Position numbers and translations under genes: made by a program. A DNA stretch of 64,000 nucleotides from Ceratopteris richardii (taxonomy: Eukaryota; Streptophyta; Polypodiopsida; Polypodiales; Pteridaceae): NCBI GenBank assembly GCA_020310875.1, contig CM035417.1, positions 92,156,712 to 92,220,711 on the forward strand. The letters run 5' to 3'. Each line of letters begins with the position of its first letter. The stretch's first letter is position 1. The notes under the pieces were generated by a model, which had not been told where the DNA came from, searched no databases, and saw only the letters and a list, made by a program, of their open reading frames with translations. Shown piece after piece: positions 44,230-55,897 of the stretch.

Positions 44230-46965
44230 AATCAATATATATACGTGTATGTGTGTGTGTATGCATGTGTATGTGTGTGTATGCATGTGTATGTGTGTGT
44301 ATGCATGTGTATGTGTGTGTATGCATCATTATGTGTGTATGTGTGTAGGTATATGTGTGTCTTGTCTATGTGTATGTGTGTATGTGTGTATATGTATGTG
44401 TACATATGTGTGTGTGTGTACATATGTGTGTGTGTGTGCATGTGTATGTGTGTGTGCATGTATATGTGTGTGCATGTGTATATGTGTGTGCATGTGTATG
44501 CATTATGTGTGCATGTGTGTATGTGTATGCATTATGCATGTGTATGTGTGTGTGCATGTATATGTGTGTGCATGTGTATGCATTATGTGTGTGTGTGTCT
44601 ATGCGTATGTGTGTGTGTGTGTGTCTATGCGTGTATATGTGTGTGTACATATGTATGTGTGTGTGCATGTATATGTGTGTGCATGTGTATGCATTATGTG
44701 TGCATGTGTGTATGTGTATGCATTATGCATTGTGTATGTGTGTCTATGTGTGTGTATTTGTGTGTATGTGTGTGTGTGTCTATGCGTATGTGTGTGTGTG
44801 TCTATGCGTGTATATATATGTGTACATATGTGTGTGTGTGTACATATGTGTGTGTGTGTGTGCATGTATATGTGTGTGCATGTGTATATGTGTATGCATT
44901 ATGCATTGTGTATGTGTGTCTATGTGTGTGTATTTGTGTGTATGTGTGTGTGTGTCTATGCGTATGTGTGTGTGTGTCTATGCGTGTATATATATGTGTA
45001 CATATGTGTGTGTGTACATATGTGTGTGTGTGTGCATGTGTATGTGTGTGTGCATGTATATGTGTGTGCATGTGTATATGTGTGTGCATGTGTATGCATT
45101 ATGTGTGCATGTGTGTATGTGTATGCATTATGCATGTGTGTGTGTGCATGTATATGTGTGTGCATGTGTATATGTGTGTGCATGTGTATATGTGTGTGCA
45201 TGTGTATGCATTATGTGAGCATGTGTCTATGCGTATGTGTGTGTGTGTGTGTCTATGCGTGTATATGTGTGTGTACATATGTATGTGTGTGTGCATGTGT
45301 ATGTGTGTGTGCATGTATATGTGTGTGCATGTGTATGCATTATGTGTGCATGTGTGTATGTGTATGCATTATGCATTGTGTATGTGTGTCTATGTGTGTG
45401 TATTTGTGTATATGTGTGTGTGTGTGTCTATGCATATGTGTGTGTGTCTATGCGTGTATATGTGTGTGTGTACATATGTGTGTGTGTGTGTGCATGTGTA
45501 TGTGTGTGTGCATGTATATGTGTGTGCATGTGTATATGTGTGTGCATGTGTATGCATTATGTGTGCATGTGTGTATGTGTATGCATTATGCATTGTGTAT
45601 GTGTGTCTATGTGTGTATATTTGTGTATATGTGTGTGTGTCTATGCGTATGTGTATGTGTGTGTGTGTGTCTATGCGTGTATATGTGTGTGTACATATGT
45701 GTGTGTACATATGTGTGTGTGTACATATGTGTGTATGTACATATGTGTTTGTGTGTGCATGTGTATGTGTGTGTGCACGTATATGTGTGTGCATGTGTAT
45801 ATGTGTGTGCATGTGTATGCATTATGTGTGCATGTGTGTGTGTATGTGTATGCATTGTGTGTGCATTATGTGTGTATGTGTGTCTATGTGTGTGTATTTG
45901 TGTGTATGTGTGTGTGTGTATTTGTGTATATGTGTGTGTGTGTCTATGTGTATGTGTGTGTGTCTATGCGTGTATATGTGTGTGTGTACATATGTGTGTG
46001 TGTGCATGTGTATGTGTGTGTGCATGTATATGTGTGTGCATGTGTATATGTGTGTGCATGTGTATGCATTATGTGTGCATGTGTGTATGTGTATGCATTA
46101 TGCATTGTGTATGTGTGTCTATGTGTGTATATTTGTGTATATGTGTGTGTGTCTATGCGTATGTGTATGTGTGTGTGTGTCTATGCGTGTATATGTGTGT
46201 GTACATATGTGTGTGTGTGTACATATGTGTGTGTGTACATATGTGTGTGTGTGTGCATGTGTATGTGTGTGTGCACGTATATGTGTGTGCATGTGTATAT
46301 GTGTGTGCATGTGTATGCATTATGTGTGCATGCGTGTGTGTGTGTATGTGTATGCATTATGTGTGCATTATGTGTGTATGTGTGTCTATGTGTGTGTATT
46401 TGTGTGTATGTGTGTGTGTGTATTTGTGTATATGTGTGTGTGTGTCTATGCGTATGTGTGTGTGTCTATGTGTGTATATGTGTGTGTGTACATATGTGTG
46501 TGTGTGTGCATGTGTATGTGTGTGTGCATGTATATGTGTGTGCATGTGTATATGTGTGTGATTGTGTATGCATTATGTGTGCATGTGTGTATGTGTATGC
46601 ATTATGCATTGTGTATGAGTGTCTATGTGTGTATATTTGTGTATATGTGTGTGTGTCTATGCGTATATGTATGTGTGTGTGTGTCTATGCGTGTATATGT
46701 GTGTGTACATATGTGTGTGTGTGTACATATGTGTGTGTGTGCATGTGTATGTGTGTGTGCACGTATATGTGTGTGCATGTGTATGCATTATGTGTGCATG
46801 TGTGTGTGTGTGTATGTGTATGCATTATGTGTGCATTATGTGTGTATGTGTGTCTATGTGTGTGTATTTGTGTGTATGTGTGTGTGTGTCTATGCGTATG
46901 TGTGTGTGTGTCTATGCGTGTATGTGTGTGTGTGTAAGTGTGTGTGTGCGCATACCTGTCAACCG
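44230..46965. repeat. TG-rich higher-order array, about 2.7 kb
   Basis: Short words (TGTGTATG, TGTGCATG, TATGCATTATG, TCTATGCGTG, TACATATG) follow one another in a fixed order that repeats about every 220-255 bp, with the word GCATTATGCATTGTG as marker near 44720, 44895, 45367, 45588, 46097 and 46597. It contains no stop codon in long stretches of several frames, which gives spurious frames up to 1,016 codons. It lies between the Ptta-like gene and the right end of CACTA-2. Confidence 0.93.
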
Positions 46966-47078
46966 TCTCCCTTCTCTCTCTCCCTCTCGCGTGCGCTCTT
47001 TCTCTCTCTCTCTCTCGGTCTTGCGTTCAAGGCCCGGCACAAATGTGCCGGGAGAATTGAATTTTTTTTTTTAACATT
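46966..47078. other. CT-rich and GC-richer stretch before the right subterminal repeats
   Basis: It holds TCTCTC runs and the small inverted repeat GCCCGGCACAAATGTGCCGGG (arms CCCGGCAC/GTGCCGGG). By position it could be the promoter side of the leftward gene; no TATA box is certain. Confidence 0.35.
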
Positions 47079-47106
47079 GCAGAGCGTCGCATATGCGACG
47101 CTCTGC
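47079..47106. repeat. Perfect 28-bp palindrome
   Basis: The left half is GCAGAGCGTCGCAT and the right half is its exact reverse complement. It contains the GTCGC/GCGAC word of the subterminal repeats. Confidence 0.95.
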
Positions 47107-47344
47107 AGTTTGCCAACGTCGTTAATAGCGTCGCTAACCAGCGACGCTACTAGCGACGCTTGTGGTTTAGCGTCGCATAAGCGACGCTGTCGTCGCTTAT
47201 GCGACGAGGCTCGGCCAAAAAAAAAAATCCTAAATTTTTACCGTCGCTTATGCGACGATTTCGTCGCATAAGCGACGGTTTTTGTCTTTTTCGTCGCATA
47301 ATCTGATTCGGGGGCGTCGCTACGCCCCCCTTTTTCTTGTAGTG
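47079..47344. repeat. CACTA-2 right terminal and subterminal repeats
   Basis: GCGTCGCATAAGCGACGC-type words recur in both directions (47130-47300). The shared 14-mer GCATAAGCGACGGT is at 47266-47279. The end is CTTGTAGTG. Confidence 0.88.
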
Positions 47345-47347
47345 TAT

Positions 47348-48242
47348 CCACCTCTTTGATATCCTCTACCTCTTTGATTCTTGAAGTTCCTGAAACACTC
47401 ATCTGTAGTATGATTTTATAGTCCACAAATATTGCATGGTGAGGAGTTATAAGGTCTCCCCCTACCTTTCTTACCTCCTCTGCCCCTTCCTCTTGAGGTT
47501 CTACCTCTTCCTACCTAGTTGGATTGAGAGGTAGTTCCTTCATCTTCAACCTTCTTGTTCTTCCCTTTCTCTTTCGACTTACTTTTATCAATGTATAGGG
47601 CAGAAGAGTTATTACCTCTTGATGAATCTCCATTCTTTTTGAGCTTGGCTTCATGGGTAAATAGTTGCCCCATGAGTGTGGTAAGATCTGGAATTTGCAT
47701 GTCCATGTACAAGTCTTGGTAGTTGTGAAGCTCTCGCATTTGTCATCAGCTTTAATACCATTGATTACTTGTCTTATAATATAATCCTCTTCAATTTCTT
47801 CTCCTATGCTTGCCAATTGATCTGCTACATCTTTGACTTTGGTCACATACTCTGAGATGCCTTGTTTAGGTTGCTTTCTTTGAGTGGTAAACTCAATCCA
47901 GAATTGGTTCTTCCTAGCCCTTGTGTTAGAAGAGAAATAAGAAGACAATGCTTCCCAAGTCTCTTGGGATGTCCTACAGTTCCTAATATGTGGAAGAAGA
48001 AAATCAGAGATTGAGTTAAGTAAGTAGGACCTTGCTAATGCATCCTTGGCACACAATGTGTTGAGTCTTTCATGCTCCTCTCTTGTAGGTTGTCCTTTGC
48101 TTCTGAATATGGGCATCTCCTCATCTCCTAAGATGTATCCATAGAGGCTTCTTCCTTGTAAGTATGTCTTCATCCTCAAAGAACATGCTTGATAGTTGTT
48201 CGTGTCCAATTTATCAATGAAAGAAGGAAAATCATCTCCCAT
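47348..48242 (-). pseudogene. Copia-D gag
   Basis: It starts MGDDFPSFIDKLDTNNYQAC at 48242, 15 bp from the primer site. It has SLRMKTYLQGRSLYGYILGD, YFSSNTRARKNQFW, KQPKQGISEYVTKVKDVADQ and, after a frameshift near 47735, MGQLFTHEAKL. A zinc knuckle CNICGL-NHTTDEC lies near 47400 with a stop inside it. CACTA-2 cuts the frame at 47347 and it resumes at 33058. Confidence 0.88.
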
Positions 48243-48256
48243 TTTACCTTAGCTTT

Positions 48257-48268
48257 GCTCTGATTCCA
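48257..48268 (-). other. Copia-D primer binding site
   Basis: On the minus strand TGGAATCAGAGC, one base from the standard TGGTATCAGAGC, next to the 5' LTR. Confidence 0.85.
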
Positions 48269-48269
48269 G

Positions 48270-49328
48270 TGTTGGGATAGATGAATGGACACTCCAAGAA
48301 ATGAGTAGGTATTTCCAAATCTTGCTTAGTACCAGCCCCTTGTAGCTTCAAATTTGAGTTGTGGGCCATCTTAGCTTTCCAATGACACTATACAAGTGCC
48401 TATGAAGTTTGGAAGTGATGTAAGAGAATATTGAATCAAAACAGACTACTTCCAAATAGAAGGATCAATGAAATCCTTATATTTTTTATCATACTCCGAC
48501 TGCTTGTTATGCTCAGAGATACCATTACAGTAGGAATTAGGAAACTTCCTTTTAGATATATCTAACTTGCTTATTAAACTAATGATTCCAAGTGGAATCA
48601 CTTGAAATGATGCACTATACACAGAGCAATCAATTTAACAATTGAATCATTACCCCCGATTTTTAAGGACCTCTGCAGAGATTGACCAGTGAGTGCTTCG
48701 ACATGCTTTTCTCCAAATTGTCTGAATGGATTTCCTTCAAAATTTGTGAGCATGTAGATAACTTGAAGTTGATTCCAATAAGCTATAGATCATTGAAAAT
48801 TGTGGATAATTGATTGAGATATGAGTAGCACAAGTTGACAGTTAGGAATGACTATAATAGAGAGATCATAGATGAACAATGTAGAGGTATTGTATTAATG
48901 AACAATGTTGTACAATATCATAGGCTTGATAATCATAGCGTGATGATGGAGAGTAGTGTAGGCTACAATGTATGGCTTACACTCTTACAAAATGATAATG
49001 AAGAACTCGGGAATTTCTCACTCTACTCGCGACTTTTTCAAGTCACTTTATATAAGTGCTTCATTCAAATTTGAATTTGAATTCAACTTTTGGATCTCTC
49101 TAAAAGTATTCCTTCAATCTAGGAAATATTCCCTCAATGAAGTGGTTACTTTTCTAACTAACAAGTCCACGAGTTTTTTTGGTAGGTGATTACAAATATT
49201 CTCTCAAGTCAAACGAAATGATTTTTACAAATGGTAAAGATGAAAAATCTTCCTAGCAATGGTATCCATGGAGCTTCATATGTTTATAAACTTCAAGCCA
49301 AATGTGTGGGCTTGGACTTTGAACCAAA
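48270..49328 (-). repeat. Copia-D 5' LTR (about 1.06 kb)
   Basis: It starts TGTTGGGATAGATGAATGG in plus orientation. The last 310 bases match the truncated 3' LTR at 29026-29335. The outer end is approximate. Confidence 0.85.
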
Positions 49329-49509
49329 AATTCAGCCTACAAACATAGATGTAGCAAAGAACACTAAAGTGCAGTGTCACATCAATTTAGGATAACTAGT
49401 AAAAATCAAATCTGACTTGTAGAAGCATTTAACAAAACAAGTTTCAAAAATTTCTAATTCCCACTCTTAGATAAGATTGCAAAGAAACATTTAAGAGATA
49501 TCCATAGAC

Positions 49510-50660
49510 ATGGTAGGAGATATGAGCAAAGGAGAAGAGGGAAATGCCTATCTTCCTATCACATATCAGGTCTATGCAATGGATGCAATCATAGACTTAG
49601 GATCAGGGGTTTCCATTTCCATCACTTCTTTATGGAAACATTGGTGCAAGCCTCCTTTAAGAAACACTAGAATGAAGCTAGAAATGGCAAACAAAAGTAT
49701 AGAGAAGCCACTAGTATTGATAGAAGGAATAACTCTCACTAATTATGGTGTAAAGTTTCCGCACGCCTTTGCTATATTTGAATTTGGAAAGGACCATGTG
49801 TACAAGATGATTTTTGCTAAACCGTTCATGAGACAATTGCAGATAGTACAAGATTGGGGAACTAGTTCTTTGTACTCACATCACTTAGAGGTAACTACGA
49901 AGGTCAATCTCAAGGACTATTTGCATAAATACGTACCATCCCTACAATGGAATACTATCCACAAGACAACAGATAAGACTTACTCGCATTCCATAGGGTG
50001 AGATCCTTCTTGGATGCATGAGGATACACATTTATGGATGTGTAAAGTTGTAGCAAAAGAGGAAAAGCAACTAGAATGAGAAACATAGGCTCCACAAAAA
50101 ACCATAGATCAATTCAAGACCCATCTATGCACCTATGATCTTTCTTGATTAAGACTTTGAACCACGTAGATGGGTAGAGATCTTAGCGAATATGGACATA
50201 GCAGTAAAAGAAAGAAGAATGGAAACCCCAATGTGGTAGAGATGGCTATGATATTTTGGTGTTCATGATTCAACCTATCATCAATGAATGTCAACCTAGT
50301 GTAGAGGTACTTGCGAAAACAAGTGGTGAGGATTCAGAATCCATCCTCATGGAGCCTTTTTTATGTTTTAGAAGAAGAGTACATATGCAAGGTATGAAAC
50401 AAGACTCAAGGACATGAAGAGCATAAAAATAATGTGATGTTAGCTACTCAAGTAGAGAAGAGGATAAGAAAAATAAAAGAAGAAGAATTCTCCTAGAGAA
50501 CAAGAAGAAAAAGAATCCTTGTTTGAATTACCAAAAAAGTTCATTAAATATGAGATAGAAGAAAAGAAGATAATGGTAATAGTGCCTAAGAGAGAAGCCC
50601 TCATGCGAGAAGCATATGATAAAAAAGAGAAAACTAAGAAAATTTTACTAACAACAGAAG
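49510..50660 (+). pseudogene. Gypsy-F gag-protease region
   Basis: The frame 49510-50001 contains AYLPITYQVYAMDAIIDLGS, an aspartic-protease motif (DLGSG) of Ty3/gypsy type, followed by residues typical of this region (NYGVKFPHAFAIFEFGKDH). Further right (to about 50660) are lysine- and glutamate-rich pieces with stops, probably the linker before RT. The expected RT does not follow on this strand; it lies inverted next door. Confidence 0.7.
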
Positions 50661-50679
50661 ATGAAGAAGAAAGATGTAC

Positions 50680-53055
50680 CTACATAGTCTTATTTGTACT
50701 CTCTACCTATCCATTCGCTTGTGGATAATAGGGTGTTGACTTCTTGTGACTGATCATGAAATCGTGTAACAGATATTGAATGATATCCTTCAAGAAGTGG
50801 GTCACTCTATCACTTACTAATTCTATTGGTAATCCATATCTAGTGAATACATTTTTAAACAAAAATTTAGTTGCTATCTGTGCATCATTTCTCCTAGTAG
50901 CTTTTACTTTTACTCATTTGATAAGATAATATGTTGCTATGATCATATATTTCGCATGGGAGATTTTAGGTGGGGGATTAATAGGAACTACAAAGTCTAT
51001 ACACTACTTGAAGAATGCAAGTCCTCCCATCATGTGTCTCAGTGGCATCTCATCTTTGCCAATAGGATATTGATTTTCCTAGAATGTGTCACACCTCTTC
51101 ACATAGGTATGCACATCCATATGAAGGGTAGGCCACCAAAGCCTTCAAAAAGGTATCCCTTTGATCACTTGAATAGGTCCAAAGTGTCCTCCTACTCCAC
51201 CTTGGTGTGGTGTTTCTAAGATATTTAAATAGTAACTTTCATGTACACATAGTCTCAGATATCCATCTCATACATGCTTGTATAGATTATGAGTATCTCT
51301 TCTTGAGACTCCTACTCTAGAATCCTTTTTTGCACTAAATTCATCTCTTGAGGGAATGTTTTCATCATCAAAAATTTAGCTAAAGGACTGCCCCTATTGG
51401 GTATTAGTGACACTTGATATAATGTGTTATATTCAACAAGGGGTCTTCTTCTACAAGTTGCACAATCCTTAAGTAGCCTACAAACATCTGCTTCCATTGT
51501 TGGCCAATATACACCTAATCTTTTCAATGTTTATAAGGTTTTTTGTTTTCAATGATGTTTCCGTAATGCACCTATATATGCAGATTGCAACCACTTCTCA
51601 TGTTGATCTTCTTCCACACAATAATCTAAAATACCTTGATCTTCCTACTTGTAGATACTTCTTGCTAGTATTTGATACTTTTGATACTTTTGTGATTTGA
51701 TAGTTTCTTCATCTTTCATTCTTACTACTGGGTTCATGGGTCCAAATGTGAGGATATGCACTAATTGTTTACCCCAATTTGGAACTACTTCTAGATTGAA
51801 AAAATAGGCCTCAGGAAGTTCATATGACAATCCTTGTGGTGACTCCCTTGAAGTGAGTTGTGAAAGATGATCCACCCTAAGGTGGGTGTTACCTTACCTA
51901 ACAAGCATCTTACCAATCTTCCTAAATTGCATGGTTTGTTCACTAGGTATAGTAAAGCTAGTTGGCCCATAAAGAATTCAAACTTATTTGCAAGAAAATC
52001 ATGGCTAAATTTATTTACCACATAAATCATGCCTAATCCTTCTCTTTTTGTACCCATATAATTCCTTTCTACCATTTTTAATTGCCTACTTGCCTAAGCT
52101 ATGAGAAGGTCTATGTTTCCTTCACCTATCAGTTGTATTAGCATGCATCAAATAGAAAAATTAGAAGAATCCACATGCACAGAATGCATTATTCCAAGAC
52201 AATGTTATCAAGATAGGGGCTGAGCACATGTGTCTTTTCAGGTCATTGAAAGATTTTTCACACTCCTCATTGCATTCAAAGTTAGCAAAAAGGTTGTAAA
52301 AAGGCTTCACAATGATCACGAACATGTGCATGAACTGTCTGTAGTATCCATAATGACCCATACAAGATTATGCTGATCATCTTAGCTCTAGGTAATCCTG
52401 CAATGGCTCTCACCTTATCATTGTCTATTGATATTCCATTCTTTGACAGTATATGGCCTAAGATTTTGCCTTGGTTGACCATGAGAACACACTTTTCTAA
52501 GTTCAAGAACACTTGATATTCTCTACACTTTTCAAGGATTTGTCTAAGGTCTGGGATGTGCATTTTTCTTATGTGGAAATGAGCACAAAGATCATCCACA
52601 TACACTTCTAAGTTCTTCCTCAAGAATTATTTAAACACATGAAAACTTAGCCTTTGAAATGTAGAAAGTGCATTGGTATGCCCAAATGGCATCATGTGAA
52701 TTGCAAAGATTCCCCATTTGGTGGAATAAGCCATCTCGTGCTGACCCTTTGGGAAAATGGCTTCTTGATTGTATCCTAAAAATCCATTACACGCTTAAAT
52801 ATATATTCAATGAGAAGAAGTGGATAACTATCTCTTATAGTGGTGGCATTAACTTTCTTATAGTTAATGCAGACGTGCAACTTCCCCTTCTTTTTGGGGT
52901 AGAACAAAAATGGGGGATACACATTTTGTATGCTCAATCCCTTAGATTGATGCAGCTTCTAGAAACCTATCTCTTCCCTTATTTTTGCAGCATAATTGTC
53001 ATTATATGTGTATGGCATGTGCAATGTATTGACCAAGATCATCAATAATAAACTC
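50680..53055 (-). pseudogene. Gypsy-F RT, RNase H and integrase, inverted
   Basis: Leftward from 53055: RT with KKKGKLHVCINYKKVNA, then LEVYVDDLCAHFHI near 52580-52610 (YVDD intact) and GKILGHILSKNGISIDNDKV; RNase H (52075-51791) with KREGLGMIYVVNKFSHDFL and LLYLVNKP; a zinc region YWPTMEADVCRLLKDCATCR near 51480; integrase with IDFVVPINPPPKISHAKY near 50980, GLPIELVSDRVTHF near 50830 and YYPQANG-VESTNK ending at about 50690. Many stops and shifts. It points the opposite way to the protease on its left and the integrase tail on its right. Confidence 0.85.
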
Positions 53056-53059
53056 TCTT

Positions 53060-53400
53060 ATTAAGATAAAAAGAAACATCATGCTATTTGGGCACATCGA
53101 ATGGCCTTTAAAATGATACCCAACACCACTCCATTTCAAATGGTTTCTGTCGAACACATTGTGCTTCCATTACATTTTTTGATACCCACTCTTAAGGTTG
53201 CACAAGAGCATCAATGTTGAATGCCTAGGTGAGACTAGACAGAGAGGACCAATAGGAATATACACATTAGAGAAGAGGTAGAAAGCATATTTTGATGCAC
53301 ATTTAAAATACAAAGGCTTGAAGGACAGAGATTTAGTATTAGTATACACATTGGAACGACATGCACGAAAAGTAAAGTGTTAAATTTATACTGTGTTATA
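53060..53400 (+). pseudogene. Gypsy-F integrase C-terminal tail
   Basis: Rightward: HAIWAHRMAFKMIPNTTPFQ, MVSVEHIVLPLHFLIPTL, the gypsy integrase C-terminal signature, then a decayed tail that ends near SWDGQG. It is what should come directly after the YYPQANG-VES motif of the inverted neighbour. Confidence 0.75.
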
Positions 53401-54000
53401 TAATTATTTTTACTGATGGGTTCTTGGGATGGTCAGGGGTCTGATAAATCAAAGGCCTTACATATATTTTCCCAATTCCTTGATTAACTTCCGACAATCA
53501 ATTTCGGTAATTAATTCCGTGCATTTGCAAAAGACTCCGGTGTACTTCAGCGCATAATGTTTCTAAGGATTATTGCAGTTTATATGCATCACATTCACTT
53601 TTCTTACACTACCGCCACACTTTACTTCAATATAAACACAGTAACATAATACCTATTCACTTCACTTCAACTACAGATTCATACAGACAAATCTACAAGT
53701 AATATAACTCCAAAATCAGAGGTAACTTCAGATCATCACCCGGACTGAAGAGGCTAGTGACTCCCCTATCATTGCTTCCGCGCATAATCTTTGTATTAGA
53801 AAGAAACAATATACATGGATTTGCCACACCCTTTCAATGCACAACTATTCTAGTTACAAGGATTTGGCTAAATAATACGAAATAATTCTGGCGGCTTACA
53901 CTAGCACACACGGTGGACTCGAAGCTAGCAGGAAAAAGTTACAAGGGTTTAGGAATCGTCAAAGATTCCTTGTATGTACAGAGAACGGGCTAATTTAAAG
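53401..54000. other. No gene recognised; possibly LTR sequence
   Basis: Position between Gypsy-F and the end of Gypsy-G suggests LTR or 3' untranslated sequence, but no second copy lies in the window to prove it. Confidence 0.35.
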
Positions 54001-54054
54001 GTTTGTGTAATTTTTCTGCTTCAAGGAATCCAACATGTACTTCCAAATGTGTGG

Positions 54055-55897
54055 CTAGACCAAGTGTGCATCAGTTTGCACAAAACTGGCAGCAATTACT
54101 TGGGAGAGTAAGGCTTCAACCTGGCTTTGCAGAAAGACTTCTTGAAGATAAAAATCATTGGCGAGCGCAGTATCCAGTTGTAACTTCATCTCTACAATTT
54201 TTGCATTGATGCGTGATAGTCTTTTGTCCTGGACACCCAATTGTCTTTCCCGATGCTCTAATTCTTGAGACTGGAACTACATCGTTTTATAAAAGTCTTG
54301 CCTCTCCTTTTGAACATCTTCAATATCCTTCTTCAACTGAATGTTACGGCCAATTTCATCTTCCAGAGAACGACTTTTTTGAAAGAGTTCCTTAGTTACT
54401 TTCTTTAAATCCATGGTAGCTTGCAAAGCCAAGTCCGCCATTTCTTGATCCTTTTGCTCCACCCGAGACAAATCAGCACGGGTGGTCTCAAGAAGATTGC
54501 CCAAAGCTACTATGGCATCATCTTTATCTATCACAGTCTAAGTCAATCGTCTAATATCATCATCACAAGCTGCAATGATGGCTTCTTTCTCTTTCAACTC
54601 TGCTTGCAGAAGGCGAATCTGTTCCTCGAAGGAACTAGCTTCGGCTTTGGCCGTGAGAACTTCTTCCTAAAGTGGTGCGATGTTTGCTTCTAACATGTCC
54701 ACCTTTGATTGGTACTGCTGTCGGAGGGATTGTTGTGCAGCTTGGAGGTGATGAGGGAGATGAGTGGAGAGATGAATGAGGTAGTTACGAATTTGAGCTA
54801 GTTAGGCCAATGAATCAGGGATGAGAGAGGTGGAGATTGGCTAAGAAGGGTTAGCAAAAACAATGACAGACGACGAGGGAGGAGAATAGTCAAGGGAGGA
54901 AGGAAGAGGATGGGCTGCCGAATGACATGGGGAGGAAGGAAGGCTAGGAAACAATGGCACCTTGGATGGTGACAGAGGCAGAGGTGGGTTTTGAGATGAA
55001 GAGAGCAGAGCAAGAGTTGTTACCACGAGAGATGAGTCATCCGCTTGTGCAGTCTCCTCCTCAGGTTGTGGAGTATCGGCGAGTTGTGCAGTTTTCATGG
55101 CCATATCAAGCATGAGCTCCTGTGGATGGGACTCAAGCGGCATGACCCTATGAATAGGGTGAACTTCATCAATAACATTGTCAGGATTAACCGGGTCTTT
55201 AGGGGATATTGGAGCAGAAAGAATCTGAACAGAAGAAGCGGTGTCTTGTAACTGAATAGTTGAGGACGACAGCGCTTTACTGTGAGAGAGGCTCAATTTG
55301 CGGCATTTCCCTAGGAAGAACTGCAGAAGATACTCATCGTTGTTGACCTCCATCATTTGTATAGACTCCTCGTGAAAGAGAAGAGTGTTCAATGGGGGAG
55401 GTTGCTCTTCCTTAATCACCAGAAGGAGGAAAGTCAGGAGATGCGGCAAGCGGGTTCGAGGTATCTCGTTCTTGGCCAATTGTCAAGAAACAGCCTGGCA
55501 TTCCTGGTGAATGCACCGGAAAAAAGAATGAAGCAAGGTTAAGTGCTTCTCTCGTTGCGGTGTCAATCATAGAGTAGAAGGGGCGAGAAACGCCATATGT
55601 GCATTTTTGGAGATTAAGGGCAGCGACAAGGAACTGAAGTGCAGTGCGCTCTCGTTCAGGGTGACAAAGGATTGCAAACTCATTGGAAGAATGGCGTGGA
55701 AATAGTTCTTTCATCGTGGACATTGGTAAGAGGTATCCATCTACCAAACCCTCCTGAGGGAGATGGAATCCCTCAGCGACAGTATTAAGGGTGCAATGGT
55801 CTCGAGCCCATATGCCAATTTGAAAGGTGTATTCCCTATAGACACTTTGTACGTAGTGCGGTATGCTCACAAAACTGAAGGAAGAAATTGATCCCAA
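54055..55897 (-). pseudogene. Extra 3' ORF of Gypsy-G: unknown domain, Pro/Ser linker, coiled coil
   Basis: After the integrase an open leftward stretch (55897-55412) encodes an unfamiliar segment (for example WARDHCTLNTVAEGFHLPQE, FPRHSSNEFAILCHPERERT). A frame change near 55420 leads to a Pro/Ser-rich part (55479-54841; SSSQNPPLPLSPSKVPLFPS). The same frame then goes to 54055 with strong heptad-like sequence (LLETTRADLSRVEQKDQEMA, KSRSLEDEIGRNIQLKKDIE), a long coiled coil. Five stops in this frame (near 54841, 54798, 54670, 54540, 54275) are all one C-to-T change from Gln. It was once a protein of some 600 residues. I do not recognise the family. A captured host gene or an envelope/gag-like accessory frame are possible. 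Confidence 0.6.

Larger units (their letters stand above)
33059..47344. mobile_element. CACTA-2: En/Spm-type transposon carrying a SET-like gene
   Basis: The left end CACTACAAGGAATACGGGCG and the right end, whose reverse complement begins CACTACAAG, define it. The 3-bp target duplication TAT lies at 33056-33058 and 47345-47347, and the Copia-D gag resumes cleanly across the site. Both ends have dense GCGACG-type subterminal repeats. Inside are a rightward SET-like gene, a leftward Ptta/TNPA-like gene, long TG arrays and Copia-E. No TNP2 transposase is seen, so it is probably non-autonomous. Without Copia-E it is about 7.9 kb. Confidence 0.92.
29026..49328 (-). mobile_element. Copia-D: Ty1/copia retrotransposon, minus strand, host of the big nest
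   Basis: Bases 29026-29335 match 49020-49328, so an end-truncated 3' LTR and a 5' LTR of about 1.06 kb enclose it. The primer site, gag, protease, integrase, RT, RNase H and polypurine tract lie between on the minus strand. A solo LTR (29506-29956) and CACTA-2 (33059-47344, with Copia-E inside) interrupt it. Removing the insertions leaves about 5.6 kb, a normal copia size. Confidence 0.9.

Noticed and set aside
44221-47271. Open reading frame of 1,016 codons rich in Cys, Val, Met and Tyr
   Set aside because: It is a by-product of TG-rich repeats that contain no stop codons; other frames and the opposite strand are equally open, and the composition follows the repeat words.
52668-53048. Rightward frame of 126 codons in Gypsy-F
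   Set aside because: The opposite strand here encodes clear RT sequence; this frame is its complement.
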